This document shows positions 1 through 6,329 of a stretch of DNA of 11,959 bases, one piece after another. The notes beneath the pieces are model-generated. The model did no database searches, was not told the DNA's origin, and worked only from the letters and a program-made list of their open reading frames with translations. The number at the start of each line of letters is the position of its first letter. The first letter of the stretch is position 1. Source of the stretch: an uncultured Collinsella sp. (lineage in GTDB: Bacteria > Actinomycetota > Coriobacteriia > Coriobacteriales > Coriobacteriaceae). The position numbers were made by a program, and so were the translations under genes. The stretch is from the NCBI GenBank assembly GCA_902494135.1, contig CABUSE010000030.1, positions 1 to 11,959 of the forward strand, given 5' to 3'.

Positions 1-42
1 AACTACCGCGTCGGCTTTATCGAGGACCTGCTCGAAGACTAG
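1..42 (+). CDS. C-terminal end of an unidentified protein (partial)
   Basis: The frame starting at base 1 reads thirteen codons (NYRVGFIEDLLED) and ends at TAG 40-42. A rho-independent terminator follows at 70-104, which supports a real gene ending here. The fragment is too short to assign a family. It converges on the DUF2130 gene on the opposite strand, whose stop is at 122. Confidence 0.6.
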   Translation, partial: NYRVGFIEDLLED

Positions 43-69
43 CCGAACATACCGAAACGGAACGGAACG

Positions 70-104
70 GGGCCGCTGACAATATAGCCAGCGGCCCTGT
101 TTTT
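70..104 (+). terminator. Rho-independent terminator of the + strand gene ending at 42
   Basis: A perfect 9-bp GC-rich stem (GGGCCGCTG at 70-78 with CAGCGGCCC at 89-97) closes a 10-nt loop and is followed by TGTTTTT. It lies 27 nt after the stop at 42. Read on the minus strand the same stem follows the DUF2130 stop but is followed only by a weak T-poor tract, so it may work in both directions with a bias to the + strand. Confidence 0.85.
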
Positions 105-121
105 GCACTATACGCTATGCC

Positions 122-1879
122 CTACTCGGCATCCTCGACCTCATACGAATCCGCCTCGGCGGGCTCATCGTTTGTCTCTGGCGCAGTCCCGCGTGCATCG
201 TCAAACGCTGCCTTCATGGTCTTGTTGCCCCACGTGAGCTTGCGAATGGTAAGCTCATCGGCCTTGTTGTGGGCCAGGCGCAGATTCTCGGTGCTGCGGC
301 GCAAATCGTCCTTGGTCTTCTCGAGCTGCTTGATGGCGGCATCGATTTCCTTGATCGCCGACTCGAATTGCTTACTCGCCAGGTTGTAGTTGCGCGAGAA
401 GCCGTCCTTGAACTTCTCCATCTTGGCTTCGAAGTTCGTGACGTCGATGTTCTGCTGTTTGTACTCCGCCAGCTCCTGCTTATAGCGCAGCGAACCCATG
501 GCAGCGTTACGAAGAAGTGTAATCATGGGAATGAAGAACTGCGGGCGGATCACGTACATCTTCTCGTAGCGATAGCTCACGTCCACGATGCCGGCGTTGT
601 AAAGCTCGCTCTCGGGTTCGAGCAACGTGCAGAGCACCGCGTACTCACAGCCTTTCTGGCGACGATCGTGATCGAGTTTCTTAAAGAAGTCCTCGTTTTT
701 ATGTTTGGTCGCGGTCTCGTCGTTCTCGTTTTTCATCTCGAACATAATCGAAATGACCTCGTTGCCGCTCGCGTCGCACTCGCGGAAGATAAAGTCGCCC
801 TTGGTACCCTCGGACGCATCGTTATCTTTCTCGAAGTACGCGTTAGGAAACGCCGTCATGCGCAGACGGTTAAACTCGGTCTCGCAGTGCTGCTCGAGCG
901 ACTCGCCCACCATCTTGGTGGACAGGCGGACCTTCATGTCCTTAAGGCGCTCAATCTCTTCGTCCTTGTAGCGAATCAGGTCATCGCTCGCGCGCTTGGC
1001 CTGCGCAAGCTCGAGCTCGTGTGCCGCCTTGGCTTGCTCCTCGCGAGAATCGCGCACCGCCAGCTCGCTCGTCAGCTTGGCACGTGCCTCATCACGCTCA
1101 CGCTCCGCCGCGGCGACCGCCTCTGACAGGTTCATTTTTGCCATCAGTTCCTGCTCGCGCAGCTGGGCACGCAGGCCCTCGGCCTCTTGCTCGGACTGAG
1201 CCTTTGCGGCGGAAAACTTCTCTTGCACCTTCGCGCGATAGTCAGCAAGCGCGCGCTCGGCCTCGCTGCGAGCGGCATCGAGCTCACGCTGCGACTCTGC
1301 CGCGGCAGCGGCAAGCGCCATCTCCTGGGCCTTGTCCGCCGCGGCAAGCCTGGCCTGCAGCTCGGCAATCTGAGCGTCGCGTGCAGCTAAATCGTTTTGA
1401 GCAGCGTTGCGCGCCGCCGACTCGGCAAGCTTTGCTTCGTCATCTTTGCGCCCAAGCTGCGCACGCAGGCTATCAATCTCACGCTGGAGTTCGGCATTCT
1501 CTTTTTGAGCATTGGCTCGTGCCTCAACCGCCGCGCGCTGGCTTGCACTCTCGCGCTCTGCGGCAGCGCCCTCGAGCTTAGCGCGCAGCTCGGCAAGCTC
1601 AGCATCGCGCTTGGCAACCTCTTGCGCCAGTTTCTGATCCGCAGTGTTCTTCTGCTCGACAAGCTGAGCGTCGCGTTGAGACTCCGCCTCCTGCAGGGCA
1701 GACGCCGAACGCGAACGCTCAAGCTCCAGCGCCTGCTCGCCCTCGCGTCGAGCCGCCGCTACGCGCTCATCAAGATCGCGCGAGAACTCGGCATCGCGCA
1801 CTTGCTTGACGATATCCGCATAGCCGGACGCATCGACCTTAAAAACTTCGCCGCAATGCGGGCACTTGATCTCGTTCAT
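122..1879 (-). CDS. DUF2130 coiled-coil protein with PD-(D/E)XK-like motif
   Basis: The 585-residue product starts with a lone CPHCG zinc-ribbon half (C6, C9; no second CxxC follows). A very long Ala/Glu/Arg/Lys-rich coiled coil runs from about residue 25 to 315, then a globular domain from about 318 to 470, then a second helical stretch to about 545 and an acidic tail. The globular part matches the DUF2130 family as I know it. It holds E326/E329 in a helix, KGDF with D362, and FEMKNE with E381 and K383. That spacing resembles a PD-(D/E)XK nuclease core, and the coiled-coil plus nuclease-like layout recalls RmuC. Function is otherwise unknown; a role in DNA metabolism is an inference. The start is fixed by GGAG 5 nt upstream of ATG. 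There is no signal peptide or membrane segment, so it should be cytoplasmic. Confidence 0.85.
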   Translation of the reverse strand: MNEIKCPHCGEVFKVDASGYADIVKQVRDAEFSRDLDERVAAARREGEQALELERSRSASALQEAESQRDAQLVEQKNTADQKLAQEVAKRDAELAELRAKLEGAAAERESASQRAAVEARANAQKENAELQREIDSLRAQLGRKDDEAKLAESAARNAAQNDLAARDAQIAELQARLAAADKAQEMALAAAAAESQRELDAARSEAERALADYRAKVQEKFSAAKAQSEQEAEGLRAQLREQELMAKMNLSEAVAAAERERDEARAKLTSELAVRDSREEQAKAAHELELAQAKRASDDLIRYKDEEIERLKDMKVRLSTKMVGESLEQHCETEFNRLRMTAFPNAYFEKDNDASEGTKGDFIFRECDASGNEVISIMFEMKNENDETATKHKNEDFFKKLDHDRRQKGCEYAVLCTLLEPESELYNAGIVDVSYRYEKMYVIRPQFFIPMITLLRNAAMGSLRYKQELAEYKQQNIDVTNFEAKMEKFKDGFSRNYNLASKQFESAIKEIDAAIKQLEKTKDDLRRSTENLRLAHNKADELTIRKLTWGNKTMKAAFDDARGTAPETNDEPAEADSYEVEDAE

Positions 1880-1937
1880 AGCAGCTCCTCGATGGACGCA
1901 AATTTCAACCGCCTACACTCTACCGCGCCACGCGGAC

Positions 1938-1972
1938 AAAAAAGGCGCCGCCGCCATAATGGCAACGGCGCC
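1938..1972 (-). terminator. Rho-independent terminator downstream of the phosphoesterase gene
   Basis: On the minus strand GGCGCCG pairs with CGGCGCC, with an inner GCCAT/ATGGC stem after a 2-by-2 mismatch, followed directly by TTTTTT (1943-1938). It separates the phosphoesterase operon from the DUF2130 gene, whose own promoter must then lie between 1880 and about 1940. I could not pick a convincing promoter there. Confidence 0.85.
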
Positions 1973-1973
1973 A

Positions 1974-2012
1974 GAACCACCACAAAGGTGCCTGTCCCCT
2001 TTGTGGTGGTTC
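1974..2012. repeat. Perfect palindrome with GGTGCCTGTCCCC core
   Basis: The arms GAACCACCACAAAGG (1974-1988) and CCTTTGTGGTGGTTC (1998-2012) are perfectly complementary over 15 bp, with a 9-nt loop. It starts 5 nt after the phosphoesterase stop and sits just before that gene's terminator, so it is not needed as the terminator itself. From memory, hairpins with this GGTGCCTGTCCCC core recur in intergenic regions of several bacteria and are sometimes linked to REP-associated (Y1) transposases. No such transposase gene is in this window. Confidence 0.8.
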
Positions 2013-2017
2013 GAGCA

Positions 2018-2563
2018 TTACAGTCCAAAGAAGCCCAGGATTTGATCGCGGCTTACGGGTCTGTAGTCGTTGGCATCAAGGCCAACGTCATAGCGCAGGA
2101 TCGGGCGCTCGCGATCGCGGTTGCGTGCGTTGGTGCGGTCACCCCTGCTGTGGATATGCCCATGCAGCATAATGGCGCCACGTGCCTTGCCGTTCCAGCT
2201 GAGCATGGGGTAGTGGCTCATAACCAGACGATGGCCCTTGGCATAGCCGGGAGCAATCTCCAGGTAATCGCGCACGTCTTCCCAAATTTGCGGGGCGTCG
2301 GAATCTTCCCAGTCGCCGTCATGGTTACCGCGGATGAGCGTCGCATTCTTGCATTCGATACGTTCGCGCAGGCGCACCGCCTCCGCCATGGGCAAGCGAT
2401 ACGTAAAGTCTCCCAGGATATAGAGGCGGTCGTCCGCAGCCACGCACTCATTGATGGCATCGATGACCTTGCGGTTCATCTCCTCGACCGAATCAAACGG
2501 TCGATCCATGTCGTGCAAGATATTCGTATCGCCCAGGTGCAGGTCGGCGGTAAACCACATCAT
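2018..2563 (-). CDS. Calcineurin-like metallophosphoesterase
   Basis: The 181-residue product has the full set of metallophosphoesterase motifs: D7-x-H9 (ADLHLGD), G51-D52, GNHD with N80 and H81, SHYP with H117, and HGHIH with H134 and H136. These residues bind the two-metal centre. The length and motif spacing fit the small one-domain bacterial group that hydrolyses phosphomonoesters or phosphodiesters; the substrate cannot be read from sequence. Of the two adjacent Met codons at the start, the first is preferred because GAGGG lies 8 nt upstream. The gene is 66 nt downstream of the small charged protein gene and probably shares its transcript with the HIRAN gene. It is closed by the hairpin at 1938-1972. 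Confidence 0.9.
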   Translation of the reverse strand: MMWFTADLHLGDTNILHDMDRPFDSVEEMNRKVIDAINECVAADDRLYILGDFTYRLPMAEAVRLRERIECKNATLIRGNHDGDWEDSDAPQIWEDVRDYLEIAPGYAKGHRLVMSHYPMLSWNGKARGAIMLHGHIHSRGDRTNARNRDRERPILRYDVGLDANDYRPVSRDQILGFFGL

Positions 2564-2629
2564 CGTCTATGCCCTCATTTCGCAATGCATCCAACTCGTG
2601 CTAAGTATACAGACGTAGCGATGCGGCGG

Positions 2630-2809
2630 TTATCCAAAGAGCCCGCCGAACAGTCCGCGGCGGCGCTTGTCTTGCTTTTTCGAAGCGTCACCCTGAGTTT
2701 TCTTGTCCTGCCGCATCTTACGGTCCTGTTCCAGCTCATCGTCATCGAGTAGCACATCCCACTCAAACGGATCATCTGCCAGATCAAACAGGTCATCGTC
2801 ATCAAACAT
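2630..2809 (-). CDS. Small charged protein of unknown function (59 aa)
   Basis: The product has an acidic first half (FDDDDLFDLADD, then LLDDDELEQD), a Lys/Arg-rich second half and a C-terminal GLFGGLFG tail. I do not recognise a family. The start is decided by the ribosome binding site: GGAGG at 2819-2815 lies 5 nt before the ATG at 2809, whereas an ATG four codons further upstream (2821) has its codons inside that same GGAGG. It lies 18 nt after the HIRAN stop and upstream of the phosphoesterase, so it is very likely co-transcribed with both. The opposite charge of the two halves and the hydrophobic tail could suggest a binding adaptor, but that is only a guess. Confidence 0.75.
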   Translation of the reverse strand: MFDDDDLFDLADDPFEWDVLLDDDELEQDRKMRQDKKTQGDASKKQDKRRRGLFGGLFG

Positions 2810-2827
2810 GGCAGCCTCCATTGCCGA

Positions 2828-3154
2828 CTAGCGAGCATCCACCACGTAGAGCCCAACGCGCACCTGATGCCACGGGCTGCGCTCGGGGGCAACCTGCTGC
2901 ACGCGCGCCTCAAATACACCCTCGTGTCCGTAATACATCATCACGGATAGCGGGCCGACCTCGTTTCCCGGAACATAGCCGAGCTTGGTGTTGCCGTAGT
3001 AGATTGCAACCGCCCCGGAATCATGGGGATTATCGCGCTCGGCACGCAGCGTCAGCTTATCGCCCACTTTAAGATCGCCTAGGACCAAAGCGCCGTCGGC
3101 ATATTGAAATCCTGCGATATGAAATGACAGAAGCACACGTGAAGGCTCGTACAT
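2828..3154 (-). CDS. Standalone HIRAN-domain protein
   Basis: The 108-residue protein consists almost entirely of one HIRAN domain. The family signature is visible as LKVGDKLTLRAERDNPHDSG (about 28-47), AVAIYY (48-53) and LGYVPGNE (58-65), followed by a Gly-rich turn and a final strand with a conserved-looking W95. In HLTF-type helicases this domain binds free 3' DNA ends; standalone bacterial forms are poorly characterised. AGGAG lies 5 nt upstream of ATG. A small hairpin (GCCGG/CCGGC, 3171-3185) lies in the leader just before the ribosome binding site. It heads the minus-strand group HIRAN, small charged protein, phosphoesterase. A DNA-related job for that group is an inference from this domain only. 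Confidence 0.85.
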   Translation of the reverse strand: MYEPSRVLLSFHIAGFQYADGALVLGDLKVGDKLTLRAERDNPHDSGAVAIYYGNTKLGYVPGNEVGPLSVMMYYGHEGVFEARVQQVAPERSPWHQVRVGLYVVDAR

Positions 3155-3266
3155 GGCAGCTCCTCTAACGGCCGGATAAACCGGCGCTTAACCTTATTGA
3201 GAAGTCTACGAGCCCGTACGGACACAGATTCACCCGCCCGCACCTTTCAACCATTTGCCGCAACGC

Positions 3267-3295
3267 TTGCGAGACAGAGCGCTTGCAGATAAGAT
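3267..3295 (+). promoter_or_regulatory. Candidate promoter of an antisense RNA
   Basis: TTGCGA (3267-3272) and TAAGAT (3290-3295) are separated by exactly 17 bp, each matching 4 of 6 bases of the sigma-70 consensus. The predicted start, near 3302, is followed by no good open reading frame but by a terminator-like hairpin at 3360-3395 that overlaps the stop codon of the 27-residue peptide on the other strand. The position fits an antitoxin RNA promoter. Confidence 0.5.
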
Positions 3296-3301
3296 AGAGG
3301 C

Positions 3302-3400
3302 ACGGATGGCACCCGTTGCAGCGGGTCTTGCCAACTCCGATACACGTTTTCATCGTGAGAAGTGGCCGTCTTCGCTTACGCGGGGGCGGCTATTTCATTC
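3302..3400 (+). ncRNA. Candidate antisense (antitoxin) RNA
   Basis: This roughly 100-nt transcript is inferred from the promoter at 3267-3295 and the hairpin at 3360-3395. It has a possible 5' hairpin (ACCCG/CGGGT around 3311-3326) and ends over the last codons and stop of the 27-residue peptide gene, so the two transcripts would converge and pair at their 3' ends. That arrangement is known from par/fst-like and related Gram-positive type I toxin-antitoxin loci. Both ends are approximate. Confidence 0.45.
3360..3395 (+). terminator. Strand-specific terminator hairpin overlapping the peptide stop codon
   Basis: As + strand RNA, 3360-3375 pairs with 3380-3395 in a continuous 16-bp stem around a UUAC loop, including five G-U pairs. 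On the opposite strand the G-U pairs become A-C mismatches, so the fold favours the + strand transcript. The 3' arm ends in TATTTCATT, a weak U tract. The stem includes the TAG stop (3392-3390) of the peptide on the minus strand. Confidence 0.6.
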
Positions 3401-3473
3401 GGCCGATAAACAGGCCGAGTTCGATAGCCGCGATTAACAACGCCAGTAACGACATAACATCGCTTACGTTCAT
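3390..3473 (-). CDS. 27-residue hydrophobic peptide, candidate type I (holin-like) toxin
   Basis: The peptide begins MNVSDVMSLLALLIAAIELG and ends LFIGRMK: a short polar N-terminus, one membrane-spanning segment of about 17 residues, and a basic tail. Size and layout match the small holin-like or Fst/TxpA-type toxins of Gram-positive type I systems, which insert in the membrane. AAGGGA lies 6 nt upstream of ATG but is buried in a leader hairpin (3475-3499), and an antisense RNA appears to converge on the 3' end. A weak promoter candidate lies upstream (TGC-TATGGG, 3519-3511), which would give a leader of about 30 nt. There is no detectable homology I can verify from sequence alone; a small regulatory membrane peptide is the main alternative. 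Confidence 0.6.
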   Translation of the reverse strand: MNVSDVMSLLALLIAAIELGLFIGRMK

Positions 3474-3474
3474 A

Positions 3475-3499
3475 CCAATTCCCTTCTAAAGGGAGTTGG
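3475..3499 (-). promoter_or_regulatory. Leader hairpin sequestering the ribosome binding site of the peptide
   Basis: On the minus strand CCAACTCCCTT pairs with AAGGGAATTGG across a 3-nt TAG loop: ten pairs with one mismatch. The 3' arm contains the complete AAGGGA ribosome binding site, and the ATG starts 1 nt beyond the stem. This would hold translation down until the leader is opened, as in known type I toxin mRNAs. Confidence 0.7.
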
Positions 3500-3531
3500 C
3501 CCATCCGTACCCCATAGCAGTAGTCTAACGT

Positions 3532-3575
3532 AAATGACAGGTAATAGGAACACTTGTTCGTATTACCTGCCATTT
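3532..3575. repeat. 44-bp imperfect palindrome at the 3' end of the aldehyde dehydrogenase gene
   Basis: Arms AAATG-CAGGTAATA-GAACA and TGTTC-TATTACCTG-CATTT pair over 19 bp with two single mismatches (3537/3570 and 3547/3560) and an almost absent loop. It begins 1 nt after the aldehyde dehydrogenase stop. It may end that transcript or stabilise its 3' end, but no T-run follows, so a standard intrinsic terminator is not shown. Confidence 0.75.
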
Positions 3576-3576
3576 C

Positions 3577-4956
3577 CTAATGCACAAACATGCGCACGAA
3601 CTTGTGCTTCCAGCTTGCGTAGGGCGCATACCGAAACGGCACGTCCAGCCACGTTGCCTTGTTCACGATGCTCTTCTTGTGGCTAAACGTATCGAAGCTC
3701 TCGCGGCCATGGTACTGCCCCATACCGCTCGCACCCATGCCGCCAAAGCCCATATGGCTCGTAGCCAGATGCATGATGGTGTCGTTAACACAGCCGCCGC
3801 CAAAGGGCACGTAGCGCACAAAGCGTTGCTGAACCGCACGATCCTGGCTAAAGATATACAGGGCCAGCGGCGTCGGACGATCCGTAATAAACGTCTCGGC
3901 CTCGTCTAAGCTCTCAAACGTTAGCACCGGTAAGATGGGACCGAAAATCTCCTCCTGCATCACGGCGTCATCGGGGGACACACCGTCTAGAATCGTCGGC
4001 TCAATCTTGAGCGACGACTCGCGCGCCGTGCCTCCCAGCACAACCTTATCGGGGTCGATTAGCCCGCGTACACGCGCAAAATGCTTGGCGTTGACGATAT
4101 GCCCGTAATCCTCGTTATCGAGCGGATGCTCGCCAAACATACGGCGGACCTCCTCCTTGATGAGGCCCAGCAGCTCGTCGTGCACACGCGTATCGACCAG
4201 TAGGTAGTCGGGCGCCACGCAGGTCTGCCCCACGTTGAGCCATTTACCAAAGGCGATACGCCGTGCCGCGACCTTCAAGTTTGCCGTCGCATCCACGATA
4301 CAGGGACTCTTTCCGCCCAGTTCAAGCGTCACGGGCGTAAGGTTTTTACTTGCGCGCTCCATGACGAGCTTGCCGACCGGAACGCTTCCGGTAAAGAAGA
4401 TTTTGTCCCAGCACTCATCGAGCAGCGCCTCGTTCTCGGCACGCCCGCCTTCGACGACCGTCACCAGGCACGGATCAAATGCCTCTTCACAGATTTGCTT
4501 GAGCACCGCGCTCGATGCCGGAGCATATGCGCTCGGCTTGATGACCACGGTATTGCCCGCGGCAAGGGCGCCGGCGAGTGGCTCGAGCGTCAGCAAAAAC
4601 GGGTAGTTCCACGGAGCCATGATGAGTGTGACGCCATAGGGCACGGCCTGCGTCTTGCACACACTCACGGCGTTGGCGAGGTCACACGGACGCAGACGCG
4701 GGCGACTCCATCGAGCCACATGCGCAATCTGATGTCGAATCTCAGAAAGCGAGGTGCCGATCTCACACATATACGCCTCGTCATGTGACTTTCCCAAATC
4801 GGTCTTGAGCGCATGGGCAATATCGGCCTCGTGGGCCCGTACCGCATCGCGTAAACTCACGAGCGCACGACGCCGAGCATCGACATCAAACGTGGCGTGC
4901 GTCTTAAAGTAAGTGCGCTGATCGCCGACGATGCGCGCAATTTCCTCGGTGTTCAT
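3577..4956 (-). CDS. NAD(P)-dependent aldehyde dehydrogenase (class 3-like)
   Basis: The 459-residue enzyme oxidises an aldehyde to its acid, or takes part in the reverse flux with the alcohol dehydrogenase upstream. Family motifs are complete: PWNYP with N117, the cofactor-binding K140 in VVIKPS, FTGS (188-191), ELGGKSP with the general base E212, the nucleophile C246 in GQTCVAPDY, and EEIFGP with E336. The length near 460 and the MGFGGMGASG...HG C-terminal signature fit the class 3 / fatty-aldehyde type rather than the roughly 490-residue class 1/2 enzymes or CoA-acylating types. GGAGG overlaps the stop codon of the preceding gene (TAGGAGG) and lies 4 nt before ATG, so translation is probably coupled. 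The protein has no signal peptide; the substrate is not evident. Confidence 0.92.
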   Translation of the reverse strand: MNTEEIARIVGDQRTYFKTHATFDVDARRRALVSLRDAVRAHEADIAHALKTDLGKSHDEAYMCEIGTSLSEIRHQIAHVARWSRPRLRPCDLANAVSVCKTQAVPYGVTLIMAPWNYPFLLTLEPLAGALAAGNTVVIKPSAYAPASSAVLKQICEEAFDPCLVTVVEGGRAENEALLDECWDKIFFTGSVPVGKLVMERASKNLTPVTLELGGKSPCIVDATANLKVAARRIAFGKWLNVGQTCVAPDYLLVDTRVHDELLGLIKEEVRRMFGEHPLDNEDYGHIVNAKHFARVRGLIDPDKVVLGGTARESSLKIEPTILDGVSPDDAVMQEEIFGPILPVLTFESLDEAETFITDRPTPLALYIFSQDRAVQQRFVRYVPFGGGCVNDTIMHLATSHMGFGGMGASGMGQYHGRESFDTFSHKKSIVNKATWLDVPFRYAPYASWKHKFVRMFVH

Positions 4957-4964
4957 GGACCCTC

Positions 4965-6185
4965 CTAGTTCTCGTCCTCAAACATACCACCTGCAACAAC
5001 TTCGTACATATGCTCGAGCTCCAGGCGGTCCATTAAAAGAGGAACGGGGTACAGGGGATTGGCCTCGGCATCGGCATGGGACGCCATTTGCGGAATATCG
5101 GAGCGGCGAATACCCGAGACATATTTGGGGATTCCCAGGGCCTCGTTCATGCGGTCGACCCAATCGATAAAGGCTTCGGCCGCAAGACTGTCCTGCGCGG
5201 TAGCCGGCGCAATGCCCGCCATGCGAGCAAGATCGGCAAGCTTGGGGGCGGCGGCGTCACCATAAGCGCGAAGCATGTGCGGCAGGATGATCGCGTTGGC
5301 TAAACCATGCGGAATTCCGTATCGGCCGCCCAGACTGTGCGCGATGGCATGCACATATCCGACATAGGAGCGCGTAAAGGCAACACCCGCCTTATACGCC
5401 GCCGAAAGCATATTGCGACGCGCACGCATGTTGTGGCCACGCTCATAGGCCTCGAGCAAATTGTCGTGGATGAGCTGGACCGCCTGACGCGCCATCTTGC
5501 GCGTGTAGGGCGTGGTGCTACGGCCGATAAAGGCCTCGACAGCATGCGTCAGGGCATCCATACCCGTCTGCCCCGTAATGGACGCCGGCAACCCGCGCGT
5601 AAACTCGGGGTCGTGGACTGCAAAACGCGGGATGAGCACAAAATCGTTAATGGGGTATTTATAGTGCGTCTCATCATCGGTGATAACCGCCGCGAGCGTG
5701 ACTTCGCTTCCCGTACCGGCGGTAGTGGGAACCGCAATAAGCAGCGGCAGGAGACAGTGGACGCGCAACAGGCCGCGCATCTTGTTGATGGGCTTGTTTG
5801 GCTGCGCAATGCGCGCCCCCACACCCTTGGCGCAGTCCATGGCCGAACCGCCACCAAAGCCGATAATGGCCCGGCAGTCGTTCTCGCGATACAGCGCCGC
5901 CGCTTCTTCCACGTTTGAGACCGTGGGGTTCGCACGCGTTTCGGCATAGACCGTAACGCCAATCCCCCTGCATGCGAGCGCCGTCTCGAGCGGTGCCGTG
6001 AGCCCCAGACGGGCAATGCCGGGATCCGTCACGATAAGGACCTTCTGGATCGAGCGCTTTTGAAGCACCGCGGGCACATCCTCGGCATGCTCTAAAATGC
6101 GCGGCTCGGTATAGGGCAGGATCGGCAATGCAATGCGAAAAACCGTCTGATATGTTCGGCACCAGGCACGACGGGCTAGATGCAT
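4965..6185 (-). CDS. Iron-containing alcohol dehydrogenase
   Basis: The 406-residue group III alcohol dehydrogenase interconverts an alcohol and an aldehyde with NAD(P)H. Visible are the nucleotide-binding GFGGGSAMDCAK (109-120), TTAGTGSE (154-161), and the metal ligands D210, H214, H279 and H293, with the conserved H283 in AHSLGGRYGIPHG. ATG at 6185 is preceded by AAGGAG with 8-nt spacing, giving an N-terminal extension of about 20 residues before the usual domain start. The aldehyde dehydrogenase gene follows after 8 nt, so the pair forms an alcohol-aldehyde-acid module used for fermentation or detoxification. No encapsulation or microcompartment signal is evident. A palindrome at 6204-6219 may be its operator. 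Confidence 0.92.
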   Translation of the reverse strand: MHLARRAWCRTYQTVFRIALPILPYTEPRILEHAEDVPAVLQKRSIQKVLIVTDPGIARLGLTAPLETALACRGIGVTVYAETRANPTVSNVEEAAALYRENDCRAIIGFGGGSAMDCAKGVGARIAQPNKPINKMRGLLRVHCLLPLLIAVPTTAGTGSEVTLAAVITDDETHYKYPINDFVLIPRFAVHDPEFTRGLPASITGQTGMDALTHAVEAFIGRSTTPYTRKMARQAVQLIHDNLLEAYERGHNMRARRNMLSAAYKAGVAFTRSYVGYVHAIAHSLGGRYGIPHGLANAIILPHMLRAYGDAAAPKLADLARMAGIAPATAQDSLAAEAFIDWVDRMNEALGIPKYVSGIRRSDIPQMASHADAEANPLYPVPLLMDRLELEHMYEVVAGGMFEDEN

Positions 6186-6203
6186 AAAGGAAACTCCTTC
6201 ATT

Positions 6204-6219
6204 TGTTGATAGGTCAACA
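6204..6219 (-). promoter_or_regulatory. Operator-like palindrome upstream of the alcohol dehydrogenase
   Basis: TGTTGA and TCAACA form a perfect 6-bp inverted repeat around a 4-bp spacer. It lies 18 nt before the start codon and just downstream of a possible -10 box (TACAAT on the minus strand, 6237-6232; no convincing -35). That position would suit a repressor site. No regulator gene is adjacent, so the binding protein is unknown. Confidence 0.45.
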
Positions 6220-6329
6220 TTTGCTCGCCCGATTGTACTCAGCGGCGGTCAAAGACGGCCTGCCAATCGTTAATCAATCAGCATCTTCATATCTCAAAAT
6301 TGTTTTATTAAAAATCATTCCTAATAGGC

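Noticed and set aside
269..1126. 285-codon open frame on the + strand inside the DUF2130 gene
   Set aside because: It is antisense to a coiled-coil gene; the low-complexity Leu/Val-rich translation mirrors Glu/Lys/Ala codons on the other strand.
2604..2609. TATACT box on the minus strand as a separate phosphoesterase promoter
   Set aside because: The -10 match is good, but no acceptable -35 box lies 16-18 bp upstream, and the close spacing to the preceding gene makes co-transcription the simpler reading.
1397..2752. 451-codon open frame on the + strand
   Set aside because: It runs antisense through the DUF2130 and phosphoesterase genes and across a terminator, has no ribosome binding site or recognisable domain, and is explained by the GC-rich codon pattern of the real genes.
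3376..3573. 65-codon minus-strand frame over the small peptide locus
   Set aside because: It has no ribosome binding site and starts in the 44-bp palindrome. The 27-codon frame in the same region has a ribosome binding site and membrane-peptide character.
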